Shown one piece after another: positions 7,570 to 16,759 of a stretch of 64,000 bases of DNA (position 1 is its first letter; each line of letters begins with the position of its first letter). The notes under the pieces are model-generated. The model was not told where the DNA came from, made no database searches, and was given only the letters and a program-made list of their open reading frames with translations. The stretch covers positions 992,001 through 1,056,000 of the forward strand of contig NZ_JQMV01000003.1 of the NCBI RefSeq assembly GCF_000744885.1, read 5' to 3'. This DNA comes from Thermus amyloliquefaciens (GTDB taxonomy: Bacteria; Deinococcota; Deinococci; Deinococcales; Thermaceae). Both the position numbers and the translations under genes were made by a program.

Positions 7570-7890
7570 TCAAAGCTCCACCCCTGCCATCTTCAGGAGA
7601 ACCCGACTCCGGATGAGGTTGTGGGCTAAGAGGACGAGGTTCACCCTCGCCACGAGCCCCCAGTAAGAGCGAGCCTCAACCCGCCCAAGCCCCAGGGAAC
7701 GCACCATCACACTGAAACGCGTCTCGATCCAGTTTCTCACCCTCCCCATCCACTTCCGCCATCCCGTCTCCACCACCTGTCCCCCCCGCAGGCGATAAGG
7801 TGGGGTGAGAACGCCCTCCACCCAGCGAAAGCCTCGGTCCCCCAGAACGTGCTCCAGCCCCTCCAGAAGCCCCCTGGCCCAGGTTTCCCG
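7570..7890 (-). mobile_element. Transposase remnant (IS982-like C-terminus)
   Basis: Read on the minus strand, the sequence gives an uninterrupted transposase C-terminal part. It contains EHVLGDRGFRWVEGV, the KWMGRVRNWIETRFSVM segment, RVEARSYWGLVARVNL and LLAHNLIRS, ending at TGA (7570-7572). This resembles IS982-group transposases, with GDRG carrying a catalytic Asp and RNWIE the catalytic Glu. The N-terminal half and one end of the element are missing. It interrupts the lipoprotein reading frame, whose tail resumes at about 7893. Confidence 0.7.
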
Positions 7891-7892
7891 GG

Positions 7893-8051
7893 CACCGCTA
7901 CCGGGTGGTGGAGTACTGGGACTGGTCCGCCAACTTCGCCGCGGTGGACAACGGGAAGGAGGGTTTTTCCTCTCTTCCTTCTGGTCCCGTTGAAATTTTC
8001 CTCGGCGACTACTACGATTTCTCCAACGGGGTGTGGCGCATCAGCCGATAG
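7893..8051 (+). pseudogene. C-terminal tail of the interrupted lipoprotein gene
   Basis: Immediately after the transposase remnant a plus-strand frame reads RYRVVEYWDWSANFAAVD and ends FSNGVWRISR before TAG at 8049-8051. It has no start of its own and no relation to the transposase. It lies 13 bases before the next lipoprotein gene. The simplest view is that it is the end of the gene that starts at 6661, but it could also be the tail of a separate deleted paralogue. Confidence 0.5.
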
Positions 8052-8064
8052 GGGGTGGTGAAGG

Positions 8065-8547
8065 ATGCGTAAGCTCGTCGGCCTTGGCCTGCTGGTGTCG
8101 CTGGCGGTGCTGTTTTCGGCCTGTGGTAAATTGGTCTTTGATTATCCTGGTTATCCCACAGAGCTTCCCGTGTTGTACTACCCCCAGAATCCCAGCCTCT
8201 GCCCCGGAGGAGCGGGAGCGGTGAGCACCAACAACCCAAGGTTCTACAGCCTGCCCCTGAAGCCCACCACCTCCCCTCCCACGCCCCCGGGACCGGGGGA
8301 GATCATTCCTTTTCCGGCTGATATTGGGCCCGTCACGGGGCTACCTTTCTACATGGGCGACAGCGCAGAGAAGTACGACCTGACCTTCTACTGCAACGCC
8401 GGGGAGGGCCGCCACCTGACCACCCCCGGCCCCCGCTGGCCGCCACGGGACTACTTCGTCGTCAAAGATAAGATCCCCGTCCTCGTGGTGGTGGAGGACG
8501 TCGGCCAGCCCGGGTACCTGCGCTGGTACTGGGCGTACCTCGAATGA
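8065..8547 (+). CDS. Orphan lipoprotein of unknown function
   Basis: A 160-residue protein with a clear lipoprotein signal: MRKLVGLGLLV, a hydrophobic core, and lipobox LFSAC with Cys20. The mature part has a proline-rich stretch at about 70-80 (TSPPTPPGPG) and two further cysteines, in SLCPG and FYCNAG. The C-terminus is aromatic (YLRWYWAYLE). I do not recognise the family. It lies 13 bases after the tail of the broken lipoprotein gene, so the two were probably an operon of surface proteins. Cell-envelope location is inferred from the signal; function is unknown. Confidence 0.75.
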   Translation: MRKLVGLGLLVSLAVLFSACGKLVFDYPGYPTELPVLYYPQNPSLCPGGAGAVSTNNPRFYSLPLKPTTSPPTPPGPGEIIPFPADIGPVTGLPFYMGDSAEKYDLTFYCNAGEGRHLTTPGPRWPPRDYFVVKDKIPVLVVVEDVGQPGYLRWYWAYLE

Positions 8548-8585
8548 ATAAAGGCCTTCAGCTCCGAGGCGGTGGTTCTGACAGG

Positions 8586-8791
8586 GTGCCCAGCTCCGCT
8601 CTCCCTACGGCGGAGGTGGTGGAGGCCAGGCCCCTGGAGGGCCTCAAGCTCCGGCTTCGCTTCTCGGACGGGAAGGAGGGGGTCTCGGGGCCCCGGTCTG
8701 GCCCGGGGGGCTAGACCTGGACCCCCTGGTGCTCTACGCCCAGGCCCTAGGCACCGGGCTTCCCCTGCCGGCGGAGGCCTCGGGGGCCTAG
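8586..8791 (+). pseudogene. Decayed DUF2442 gene
   Basis: The frame from 8586 reads EVVEARPLEGLKLRLRFSDGKEG, the start of a DUF2442 domain, then hits TAG at 8712. In another frame the hallmark VWPGGLDLDP and a C-terminal LVLYAQALGTGLPLP follow, ending at TAG 8789-8791. The middle of the domain is deleted and the frames no longer match. DUF2442 proteins usually accompany a DUF4160 partner in toxin-antitoxin-like pairs; no partner is visible here. Confidence 0.65.
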
Positions 8792-8814
8792 GGGCTTTCC
8801 AGCCGATGCGTGTG

Positions 8815-8842
8815 TGTTCGCGAAAGGTACATTTCGCGCATG
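8815..8842 (+). other. dif-like imperfect palindrome in the xerD promoter
   Basis: Two 11-bp arms, TGTTCGCGAAA (8815-8825) and TTTCGCGCATG (8832-8842), flank a 6-bp centre, GGTACA. The arms are inverted copies in their inner 7 bases. The 11-6-11 geometry is that of a Xer recombination site, and it directly abuts the -10 box of a XerD-like recombinase gene. The sequence does not match the E. coli dif consensus, so it could instead be an operator. Confidence 0.45.
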
Positions 8843-8848
8843 TATAAT
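8843..8848 (+). promoter_or_regulatory. -10 box (TATAAT) of the xerD-like gene
   Basis: A perfect TATAAT lies 6 bases before the ATG at 8855, giving a leaderless transcript. It touches the right arm of the palindrome, so anything bound there would block transcription. Confidence 0.7.
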
Positions 8849-8854
8849 GCCCCC

Positions 8855-9781
8855 ATGGCCGCAGACCACCCCCAGCCCGTTGTTTGGAAAACCCTCGGCA
8901 TTAGAAAGCCCGATAAGGCCCTTGCAGAGCTAGCCCCCTACGCGGAGTACCTGCTCCTGGAGCGGGGCTACTCCCCCCGGGGGGTGCGCCGGTACCTGCA
9001 GGACCTGGCCTTCTGGTTCCGCTTCCTCGAGGCCCAAGCCCTTCCCCCAGGCCCCGAGGCGGTGCGAACCCTCCTGCTCCAGGAGCGCTGGGCACCCAGG
9101 CGGGTGCAAGGCTTCCTGGCGGCCCTCAGGAGCTACTACCGCTACCTGGCCCAGGTGCGGGGCGAGCCGGTGCCGGACCCCACGGAGGGCATCGGCCGGC
9201 CCAAGGCGGGGCGCCGACTGCCCTTGCACCCAAGCCCCGAGGAACTCAGGCGCTTCCTCGAGGCTTTTCAGGAGGCCAAGGAAGCCAGGCTCCTCGCCGC
9301 CTTGGCCCGCTTCCTGTACGGCACCGGCCTACGCATCTCCGAGGCCCTCTCCCTAAAGGGCCGCAACCTGGTCCTGGAAAAAGGGGTTCCCGTGGCGGTG
9401 CGGGTGGTGGGCAAGGGCAACAAGGAGCGCCTGGTGCCCCTTTCCAAGACGGCCCGGGAGGCCCTGCAGGAGCTGGGGCCGCCCCAGGGCAATGTGCCGA
9501 TTTTCACTTTCTCCCAGGGGAAGCGGAAGGGGCGGGTACCTTCCGCCCGCTACGTGGAGGCCCAGTTCCGGGAGGCGGCCCTCAGGGCGGGCCTGGACCC
9601 CCGCCGCTTTACCCCCCATAAGCTCCGGCATGCCTACGCCACCCTGCTGGTGGAAAGGGGCGTGGAACTGGACGCGGTGAAGGACCTTCTCGGCCACGAG
9701 TCCATCGCCACCACCCAGATCTACCTGCACGCCTCCCGGGAAAGGCTCAAGGAGGCGGCCTCGAGGCTCCCCGAGCTCTGA
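8855..9781 (+). CDS. xerD: XerC/XerD-like tyrosine recombinase
   Basis: A 308-residue site-specific recombinase. The N-terminal SAM-like core-binding domain covers about 20-105 and the catalytic domain about 120-300. Active-site residues are visible: Arg160 in GTGLRISEA, Lys187 in GKGNKER, His255 and Arg258 in HKLRH, His281 in LLGHES and nucleophile Tyr290 in TQIYLH. Length and layout match chromosome-dimer-resolving Xer proteins rather than phage integrases. I start at the ATG 6 bases after TATAAT. Neighbouring decayed and toxin-antitoxin genes allow an alternative role in a mobile island. Confidence 0.88.
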   Translation: MAADHPQPVVWKTLGIRKPDKALAELAPYAEYLLLERGYSPRGVRRYLQDLAFWFRFLEAQALPPGPEAVRTLLLQERWAPRRVQGFLAALRSYYRYLAQVRGEPVPDPTEGIGRPKAGRRLPLHPSPEELRRFLEAFQEAKEARLLAALARFLYGTGLRISEALSLKGRNLVLEKGVPVAVRVVGKGNKERLVPLSKTAREALQELGPPQGNVPIFTFSQGKRKGRVPSARYVEAQFREAALRAGLDPRRFTPHKLRHAYATLLVERGVELDAVKDLLGHESIATTQIYLHASRERLKEAASRLPEL

Positions 9782-9790
9782 CGCGGCCCC

Positions 9791-10195
9791 TCAGGAGGGC
9801 TCCTGGGGCAGCACCTCCCGCGCCCTACGGGCCAGGGCCCGGTCCAAGGTGGCCAGGCCCCCTAGGCGCGCCCGGTGAAGCAGAAAGGCGTCCACGAAGC
9901 TCAAGGGGCCGCGCCCCGCCTCCTCGAGGGCCAAGCGGCACACCTCCGCCTCCTCCACCTCCACCCCGTCCCTTTCCAGAAGCTCCCCAAGCGCCCGAGC
10001 CGCCTCCTCCTTCGGCACCCGATAGAAGGAAACCAAGGTGTAAAAGGCCTCCGCCACCACCAGGGGGTGCACCCTTAGGCGGTAGCCTCCCCCCTCGGCC
10101 CCAGCGAAAACCTGCAAGGCCCTCTCCGCCAGCTCCGGGGGTTCCCCGGTGAGGAGCCGCAAAATAAGGCTCGTGTCCACCCAGTAACGCTTCAC
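9791..10195 (-). CDS. PIN-domain toxin (VapC-like)
   Basis: A 134-residue PIN domain, expected to be a magnesium-dependent RNase. The first catalytic Asp is in YWVDTSLILRLL at residues 4-15, conserved Glu in VVAEAFYTL, and the C-terminal acidic cluster in LSFVDAFLLHRAR and LATLDRALARRA. I take the GTG at 10195 as start: it overlaps the antitoxin stop (GTGA) and has AGGAG 6 bases upstream. The pair with the AbrB-type antitoxin makes a type II toxin-antitoxin module. The target RNA is unknown. Confidence 0.83.
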   Translation of the reverse strand: MKRYWVDTSLILRLLTGEPPELAERALQVFAGAEGGGYRLRVHPLVVAEAFYTLVSFYRVPKEEAARALGELLERDGVEVEEAEVCRLALEEAGRGPLSFVDAFLLHRARLGGLATLDRALARRAREVLPQEPS

Positions 10196-10434
10196 GGCTC
10201 CTGCGCCCACGCCTCCTCCCGCGCCTTCCGCTCCCCTTCCTCCCCAGGGTAGGCCACCCGGCCCCGGAAGCGCCCCAAGAGGTCCCGCAGGGAAACCCGT
10301 TTGCGCAGCCGTAGCACCACCTCTCCCTCCCTTACCTCAAAGGCCACCTCATCCCCTGGGCCCACCCCCAGGGCTTCCCGCACCCGCTTTGGCAGGGTGA
10401 TCTGTCCTTTACTGCTGATTTTGCTCTTTACCAT
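10192..10434 (-). CDS. AbrB/SpoVT-type antitoxin (VapB-like)
   Basis: An 80-residue protein. Residues 1-45 form a swapped-hairpin AbrB domain (SKGQITLPKRVREALGVGPGDEVAFEV), which binds DNA and usually represses its own operon. The C-terminal tail (about 45-80) is charged and would wrap the PIN toxin. Its stop codon overlaps the toxin start by 4 bases, so antitoxin is made first. On the minus strand TAAACT lies 9 bases before the ATG and is the likely -10 box. Confidence 0.85.
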   Translation of the reverse strand: MVKSKISSKGQITLPKRVREALGVGPGDEVAFEVREGEVVLRLRKRVSLRDLLGRFRGRVAYPGEEGERKAREEAWAQEP

Positions 10435-10490
10435 GACATGTTTAGTTTACCCCGAGGACCATACCCAAGCCATAAGGTAACCCGGGACAC

Positions 10491-10535
10491 TTGTCCCTTC
10501 CCCCAAGGTGTGCTAGACTAACAAACGACCGTTAG
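10491..10535 (+). promoter_or_regulatory. paa operon promoter and PaaR operator
   Basis: A -35 box TTGTCC (10491-10496), a 17-bp spacer and a -10 box TAGACT (10514-10519) are followed at once by CAAACGACCGTTAG (10522-10535). That word fits the T. thermophilus PaaR consensus CNAACGNNCGTTNG, recalled from memory, at every fixed position. It lies over the expected transcription start and 2 bases before the paaR start codon, so binding would block the operon. Confidence 0.8.
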
Positions 10536-10537
10536 CC

Positions 10538-11125
10538 ATGGAGCGCCGGGAACAGATCCTCACCGTGGCTGGCCACCTCTTCAGCCAGCGGGGCTACCAC
10601 GCCACCAGCATGCGGGAGCTGGCCAAGCACCTTAACCTCCAGGGGGGAAGCCTCTACGCCCACATCGCCTCCAAGGAGGAGCTCCTCCTGGAGGTGGTGC
10701 GGCAGGCGGCCAAGCGCTTCCTTGGGGTCCTGGAGGGACTGGAGGGCGATCCCGTGTCCAAGCTGAAGGGCCTGGTGCGGGGCCACCTGGAGGTCATCGC
10801 CCAGGAGCTCCCCCGGGCCACGGTCTTCTTCCACGAGTGGAAACACCTCTCCCCTCCCCTTCTGGAGGAGGCCAAGGCCCTGAGGCGCCGCTACGAGGAG
10901 GGGGTGCAGGCGGTGATCCAAGAAGGGATGGAACAAGGGGTCTTCCGCGTGGAAAACCTGCGCCTGGCCACCCTCTTCGTCCTTTCCGCCCTGAACTGGA
11001 CCTACCAGTGGTACCGGGCGGATGGGCCCCTTTCCCTGGAAGAACTTTCGGAAGCCTACGCCACCCTCATCCTGAGGGCGCTCGGCGTGGAGGCCAAAGA
11101 GGAGGAAGGAGGCGGCAATGGTTAG
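10538..11125 (+). CDS. paaR: TetR-family repressor of phenylacetate degradation
   Basis: A 195-residue TetR protein with helix-turn-helix at about residues 5-48 ([16 protein letters not shown] through [19 protein letters not shown]). It is the first gene of the phenylacetate operon and overlaps paaA by 8 bases. The operator directly before it matches the PaaR box of T. thermophilus, where phenylacetyl-CoA relieves repression (family knowledge). Autoregulation is inferred from operator position. It is a paralogue of the TetR regulator at 2166, with the same QW(Y/F)R.DGPL-type tail. Confidence 0.9.
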   Translation: MERREQILTVAGHLFSQRGYHATSMRELAKHLNLQGGSLYAHIASKEELLLEVVRQAAKRFLGVLEGLEGDPVSKLKGLVRGHLEVIAQELPRATVFFHEWKHLSPPLLEEAKALRRRYEEGVQAVIQEGMEQGVFRVENLRLATLFVLSALNWTYQWYRADGPLSLEELSEAYATLILRALGVEAKEEEGGGNG

Positions 11126-12089
11126 GCTTAGGATCGGCTACCCTGAGGACCCCGACTACGGGGAAAGGCTTGCGGAGTTTGAGGCCCGCATCGCCCGGGG
11201 CGAGAAGCTCGAGCCCGGGGACTGGATGCCCGCCGAGTACCGGCGCCAGCTCATCCGGATGATCTCCCAGCACGCCCATAGCGAGTGGGTGGGCATGCTG
11301 CCCGAAGGGGCCTGGATCCCCCGGGCCCCCTCCATCAGGCGGAAGCTCATCCTGCTGGCCAAGGTCCAGGACGAGGCGGGCCACGGCCAGTACCTCTACC
11401 ACGCCGCCGAGACCTTAGGGGTGACCCGGGAGGAGATGGTGGAGGCCCTCCTCTCGGGGCGGGCCAAGTACTCCAACATCTTCAACTACCCCACCCTCAC
11501 CTGGGCGGACGTGGGCATCATCGGCTGGCTGGTGGACGGGATGGCCATCAAGAACCAGACCATGCTGGCCCAGTGCTCCTACGGGCCCTACTCCAGGGCC
11601 ATGGTGCGCATCTGCGCCGAGGAGACCTTCCACCACAAGCAGGGCAAGGAGGCGGTCCTCCTCTACGCCAAGGGCTCCAGGAAGCAACGCCAGATGGTGC
11701 AAGACGCCCTGAACCGTTGGTGGTGGCCCACCCTGATGATGGCCGGCCCCCACGACACCGACTCCCCCCACACCCCCCTTCTCCTCCGCTGGGGCATCAA
11801 GACCAAGACCAACGACCAGGTGCGCCAAGAGTTTTTAAACGAGCACGTGCCGGAGCTTTTAGACGCGGGCCTCATCCCTCCAGACCCCGACCTCCGCTAC
11901 GACGAGAAGACGGGCAACTGGATCCACGGCCCCATCCCCTGGGACGAGTTCTGGAAGGTGATCCAGGGCGAAGGCCCCATGAACCGGCACCGCCTCGAGG
12001 CCCGGCGGAGGGCCCACGAGGAAGGGCGCTGGGTGCGGGAAGCCCTGGAGGCCCACGGAAGGCGCCGCCTGGCCCAGGCCGCGGATTAG
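11118..12089 (+). CDS. paaA: 1,2-phenylacetyl-CoA epoxidase, catalytic subunit PaaA
   Basis: A 323-residue ferritin-like diiron oxygenase subunit that epoxidises the ring of phenylacetyl-CoA. Two E-x-x-H iron sites are visible: [16 protein letters not shown] (about residues 77-92) and [15 protein letters not shown] (about 160-175). [20 protein letters not shown] is a strongly conserved PaaA segment. It overlaps paaR by 8 bases and has a GGAGG site. It works in a complex with PaaC and PaaB. The C-terminus is basic and alanine/arginine rich. Confidence 0.94.
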   Translation: MVRLRIGYPEDPDYGERLAEFEARIARGEKLEPGDWMPAEYRRQLIRMISQHAHSEWVGMLPEGAWIPRAPSIRRKLILLAKVQDEAGHGQYLYHAAETLGVTREEMVEALLSGRAKYSNIFNYPTLTWADVGIIGWLVDGMAIKNQTMLAQCSYGPYSRAMVRICAEETFHHKQGKEAVLLYAKGSRKQRQMVQDALNRWWWPTLMMAGPHDTDSPHTPLLLRWGIKTKTNDQVRQEFLNEHVPELLDAGLIPPDPDLRYDEKTGNWIHGPIPWDEFWKVIQGEGPMNRHRLEARRRAHEEGRWVREALEAHGRRRLAQAAD

Positions 12090-12099
12090 GAGGTAGGCC

Positions 12100-12621
12100 A
12101 TGTGGGGAACCGAATGGCCCCGGTATGAGGTGATGAAGCAGGACACCCCCAGGTCCCCCGTGCAAATGGTGGGCTCGGTGCACGCCGCAGACCCCGAGCA
12201 CGCCCTCCTCGTAGCCCGGCACGTCTTCGTCCGCCGCCCCGCCGCCTACGCCCTCTTCGTGGCCCCGGCGGAGGCCTTCTTCCACATCACCCAGGAGGCC
12301 CTCAAGGACCCCGGGGGGCTGAGCCCCGAGGAGGGACCCGAGGAGGCCTACTGGGTCTTCGCCAAACGGAGCCACCGCCGGAGCATGGTCTACGGGGACC
12401 TCCTGGGCCGGTTCCTGGCCAAGGGCCCGGCGGACGCCATCGCCCAAGCCCTCCTCCAGGGGCAAGGGGTAGCCTTCTGGGCGGTGCCCGAGCGGCTGGT
12501 GGTGGGCACCGAGTCCACGGAGGAGGTGGTGGAAAGCTGGTTCGCCCCGGCCAAGGAGAAGACCTACCGCCTGCAGAGCTACTACGGGCTCATCACCGCC
12601 AAGGGGGTGGAGGATGCTTGA
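12100..12621 (+). CDS. paaB: Phenylacetyl-CoA epoxidase subunit PaaB, long form
   Basis: The N-terminal about 75 residues (WPRYEVMKQDTPRSPVQ, HALLVARHVFVRRP, LFVAPAEAF) match PaaB, a small structural subunit that bridges PaaA-PaaC units. The protein has 173 residues, whereas E. coli PaaB has about 95. The extra C-terminal half contains EEAYWVFAKRSHRRSMVYGDL and FWAVPERLVVGTESTEEVVE, which I cannot assign. A GGAGG site precedes the ATG and the end overlaps paaC by 8 bases. Confidence 0.88.
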   Translation: MWGTEWPRYEVMKQDTPRSPVQMVGSVHAADPEHALLVARHVFVRRPAAYALFVAPAEAFFHITQEALKDPGGLSPEEGPEEAYWVFAKRSHRRSMVYGDLLGRFLAKGPADAIAQALLQGQGVAFWAVPERLVVGTESTEEVVESWFAPAKEKTYRLQSYYGLITAKGVEDA

Positions 12622-13372
12622 GGCCTACCTTAAGGACGCCCTGGTGGCCCGGCTCACCGCCTTGGCCGACGACGAGGTGATCCTGGCCCAGCGGCTTTCC
12701 GAGTGGGTGGGGCACGCCCCCATCCTCGAGGAGGACATCGCCATCGCCAACCTGGCCCAGGACGAGCTGGGCCACGCCAAGATCTGGCTGGAGCTTCGGC
12801 AGGAGCTGGACGGCGCGGATCCCGACCGCCTGGTCTACTTCCGCGACCCCCTTGAGTTCCAAAACGCCGTTCTGGTGGAGCTTCCCAAGGGGGACTGGGC
12901 CTTCACCATGGTGCGGCAGTACCTCTTTGACGCCTACGAGAACCTCTGGCTCAAGGAGGCCACCCAAAGCGCCTATCCCCCCCTGGCCGAGGCCGCGGCC
13001 CGCATCCTCAAGGAGGAGCGGTTCCACCTCAGGCACAGCGCCCTCTGGGTGGAGCGCCTGGGCCAGGGAACCGAGGAGAGCCACCGCCGGGCGCAGGCGG
13101 CCCTGGAGACCCTCTTCCCCTACGCCCGCCAGCTCTTCCAGCCCCTCCCCGAGGAGGAGGCCCTGGTGGAGGCGGGGGTGGTGCCGGCCCCGAAGGCCCT
13201 CGAGGGGCCCTACCTGGAGGAGGTAACCGCCCATCTGGAGCGCTCCGGGCTCACGCCCCCCAAGGGGGGGTACGTGCCCAAAAGCCGCCAGGAGCACACG
13301 GAATACCTCTGGTCCCTCCTGGCGGAGATGCAGTCCGTGGCCCGCTGGGACCCGGAGGCCAAGGCATGGTAG
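12614..13372 (+). CDS. paaC: Phenylacetyl-CoA epoxidase structural subunit PaaC
   Basis: A 252-residue ferritin-like protein, the non-catalytic partner of PaaA. Typical segments are LADDEVILAQRLSEW, IAIANLAQDELGHAKIW (about residues 43-59) and EERFHLRHSALWVERLG (about 133-149). It overlaps paaB upstream and paaD downstream (7 bases), so the four subunits are translationally coupled. Confidence 0.92.
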   Translation: MLEAYLKDALVARLTALADDEVILAQRLSEWVGHAPILEEDIAIANLAQDELGHAKIWLELRQELDGADPDRLVYFRDPLEFQNAVLVELPKGDWAFTMVRQYLFDAYENLWLKEATQSAYPPLAEAAARILKEERFHLRHSALWVERLGQGTEESHRRAQAALETLFPYARQLFQPLPEEEALVEAGVVPAPKALEGPYLEEVTAHLERSGLTPPKGGYVPKSRQEHTEYLWSLLAEMQSVARWDPEAKAW

Positions 13373-13821
13373 AGCGGTACTGGGAAGCCCTAAGGGGGGT
13401 TAAGGACCCGGAGATCCCGGTGCTGGACATCGTGGAGATGGGCATGGTCCTCTCCGTGGAGGAGGAGGGGGAAAGGGTACGGGTCACCTTCCGCCCCACC
13501 TTCTCGGGCTGCCCCGCCCTGCGCCTCATCCGGGAGGAGATCCAAAAGGCCCTGGAGGCCGCGGGGGCCAAGGCGGTGGAGGTGGTGGAGGCCCGCACCC
13601 CCTGGACCACGGAGGCCATGGCGGCGGAGGCCAAGGAGAAGCTGCGCGCCTACGGCATCGCCCCACCCCTGCCTCTCCCCATGGCGAGCGGGGACCCCCC
13701 CTGCCCCCGGTGCGGGAGCCAGGAGGTGGCCCTGAAAAACGCCTTCGGGGCCACCTTGTGCAAGTCCCTCTACCAGTGCCAGGCCTGCGGGGAGGTGTTT
13801 GAGGCCTTCAAGGCGGTCTAG
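13366..13821 (+). CDS. paaD: PaaD, MIP18/DUF59-family assembly factor of the epoxidase
   Basis: A 151-residue protein. The DUF59/MIP18 domain occupies about residues 1-90 (GVKDPEIPVLDIVEMGMV, FRPTFSGCPALRLI with the reactive Cys). A C-terminal zinc ribbon follows from about 105, with CPRCGS and CQACGEVFEAF. PaaD proteins help mature the iron or Fe-S centres of the PaaABCE complex. No paaE reductase gene follows, so the electron donor must be encoded elsewhere. Confidence 0.92.
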   Translation: MVERYWEALRGVKDPEIPVLDIVEMGMVLSVEEEGERVRVTFRPTFSGCPALRLIREEIQKALEAAGAKAVEVVEARTPWTTEAMAAEAKEKLRAYGIAPPLPLPMASGDPPCPRCGSQEVALKNAFGATLCKSLYQCQACGEVFEAFKAV

Positions 13822-13837
13822 GCCAAGCCCTGGGGAA

Positions 13838-13860
13838 GGGCCCCGGAGGGACCGGGGCCC
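13838..13860 (+). other. Intra-operon hairpin between paaD and paaZ
   Basis: GGGCCCCGG and CCGGGGCCC form a perfect 9-bp stem with loop AGGGA. There is no T-run, so it is more likely an RNA processing or stability element than a terminator. Confidence 0.5.
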
Positions 13861-13887
13861 GAAACGCCGCTACGGGAGGGAAGGCTG

Positions 13888-15890
<2,003 letters not shown>

Positions 15891-15914
15891 GGGGAAGCCG
15901 AAGCCGGCTTCCCC
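15891..15914 (+). terminator. Hairpin after paaZ
   Basis: GGGGAAGCC pairs with GGCTTCCCC over a 6-base loop immediately after the paaZ stop codon. It is a plausible end of the paa transcript, although no long T-run follows. Confidence 0.55.
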
Positions 15915-15919
15915 TGTGC

Positions 15920-15925
15920 TACCAT
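15920..15925 (+). promoter_or_regulatory. -10 box of a leaderless promoter for the HxlR gene
   Basis: TACCAT, 6 bases before the ATG at 15932. Confidence 0.55.
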
Positions 15926-15931
15926 GGGGGT

Positions 15932-16255
15932 ATGGCCGAGCCGGAGGCCTTCTGCCCGGTCTACGAGGCCCTCAACCTCCTCCAGGAAAAGTGGACCCTG
16001 CACATCATCAGGGCCCTCCTGGAAGGCCCCAAGGGGTTCAACGAGCTCTCCCGGGCCATCGGGGGGGTGAACCCCGCCACCCTATCCCAGCGCCTGGAAC
16101 ACCTGGTGAACCTGGGGGTGGTGGAGAAGAGGGTGGAGTCCTTCATGCCCCCCCGCACCCGGTACAGCCTCACCGAGGCCGGCCGGGAGCTGGAGGCGGT
16201 GATCGCCGCCGTCGACCGCTGGGCGCGCAAGCACCTCAAGGCCCCCGTGGGCTAG
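15932..16255 (+). CDS. HxlR-family winged-helix transcriptional regulator
   Basis: A 107-residue protein that is one winged-helix domain. The HxlR pattern is clear: CPVYEALNLLQEKWTLHIIRALLEGPKGFNEL, then GGVNPATLSQRLEHLVNLGVV and RTRYSLTEAGRELE. Cys in the N-terminal CPV is often redox active in HxlR/YodB-type members. It stands alone after the paa operon and converges with bacterioferritin (4 bases between stops). The start is chosen from the -10 spacing; the ATG at 15924 is out of frame. Its target is unknown. Confidence 0.88.
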   Translation: MAEPEAFCPVYEALNLLQEKWTLHIIRALLEGPKGFNELSRAIGGVNPATLSQRLEHLVNLGVVEKRVESFMPPRTRYSLTEAGRELEAVIAAVDRWARKHLKAPVG

Positions 16256-16259
16256 GGCC

Positions 16260-16736
16260 CTACCCGGCCTCCCCCGCCAGGTACTGCAGGTAGTTCTGTA
16301 GGCCCATCTGGTGGAGGAGTTCCCGCTGGGTTTCCAGCCAGTCCACGTGGGCCTCCTCGTCCTTGAGGATCTCTGCCACCAGGTCCCGGGTGCCGTTATC
16401 CCCCAAGGACTGGGCCAGGTTCATGGTCTCGTTGTAGCCCCGCACCGCTTGGAGTTCCCCCTCATAGTCCTTGAAGAGGATCTCCTCCACGTTCTTGCCG
16501 ATCCTGATCTCCCCGATGCGGCTCACCTCGGGGAAGCCCTCCAGGAAGAGGATGCGCTCAATGTGCCGCTCCGCATGGCGCATCTCGGTGATGGCGTGGG
16601 CCTTGAGGTGGCGGGCCAGGGCCCTAAAGCCCCAGTTCTCCGCCATCTCCGCGTGCACCATGTACTGCAAGATGGCGGCGAGCTCCTCGGAAAGCCTTTC
16701 CTGAAGGCTTTGGATCACGTCCGGATGCCCTTTCAT
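16260..16736 (-). CDS. bfr: Bacterioferritin
   Basis: A 158-residue iron-storage subunit that assembles into a 24-mer with ferroxidase activity. All ferroxidase ligands are in their standard positions: Glu18, Glu51, His54, Glu94, Glu127 and His130. Met52, the axial haem ligand between subunits, is present, so this is a haem-binding bacterioferritin rather than ferritin. On the minus strand a TATAAT -10 box lies at 16754-16759, overlapping the end of nadB, and GGAGG precedes the ATG. Confidence 0.95.
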   Translation of the reverse strand: MKGHPDVIQSLQERLSEELAAILQYMVHAEMAENWGFRALARHLKAHAITEMRHAERHIERILFLEGFPEVSRIGEIRIGKNVEEILFKDYEGELQAVRGYNETMNLAQSLGDNGTRDLVAEILKDEEAHVDWLETQRELLHQMGLQNYLQYLAGEAG

Positions 16737-16753
16737 AGGGAACCTCCAGGGCC

Positions 16754-16759
16754 ATTATA
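16754..16759 (-). promoter_or_regulatory. -10 box (TATAAT) of bfr
   Basis: TATAAT on the minus strand, giving an mRNA leader of about 10 bases with a GGAGG ribosome site. It overlaps the last codons of nadB, so bfr can be expressed independently of the nad operon. Confidence 0.65.

Noticed and set aside
8815-8842. LitR- or CRP-type operator instead of a Xer site
   Set aside because: The arms do not resemble TGTATA- or TGTGA-type half sites as I remember them, and the 11-6-11 geometry fits a Xer site better. Kept as a finding with stated doubt.
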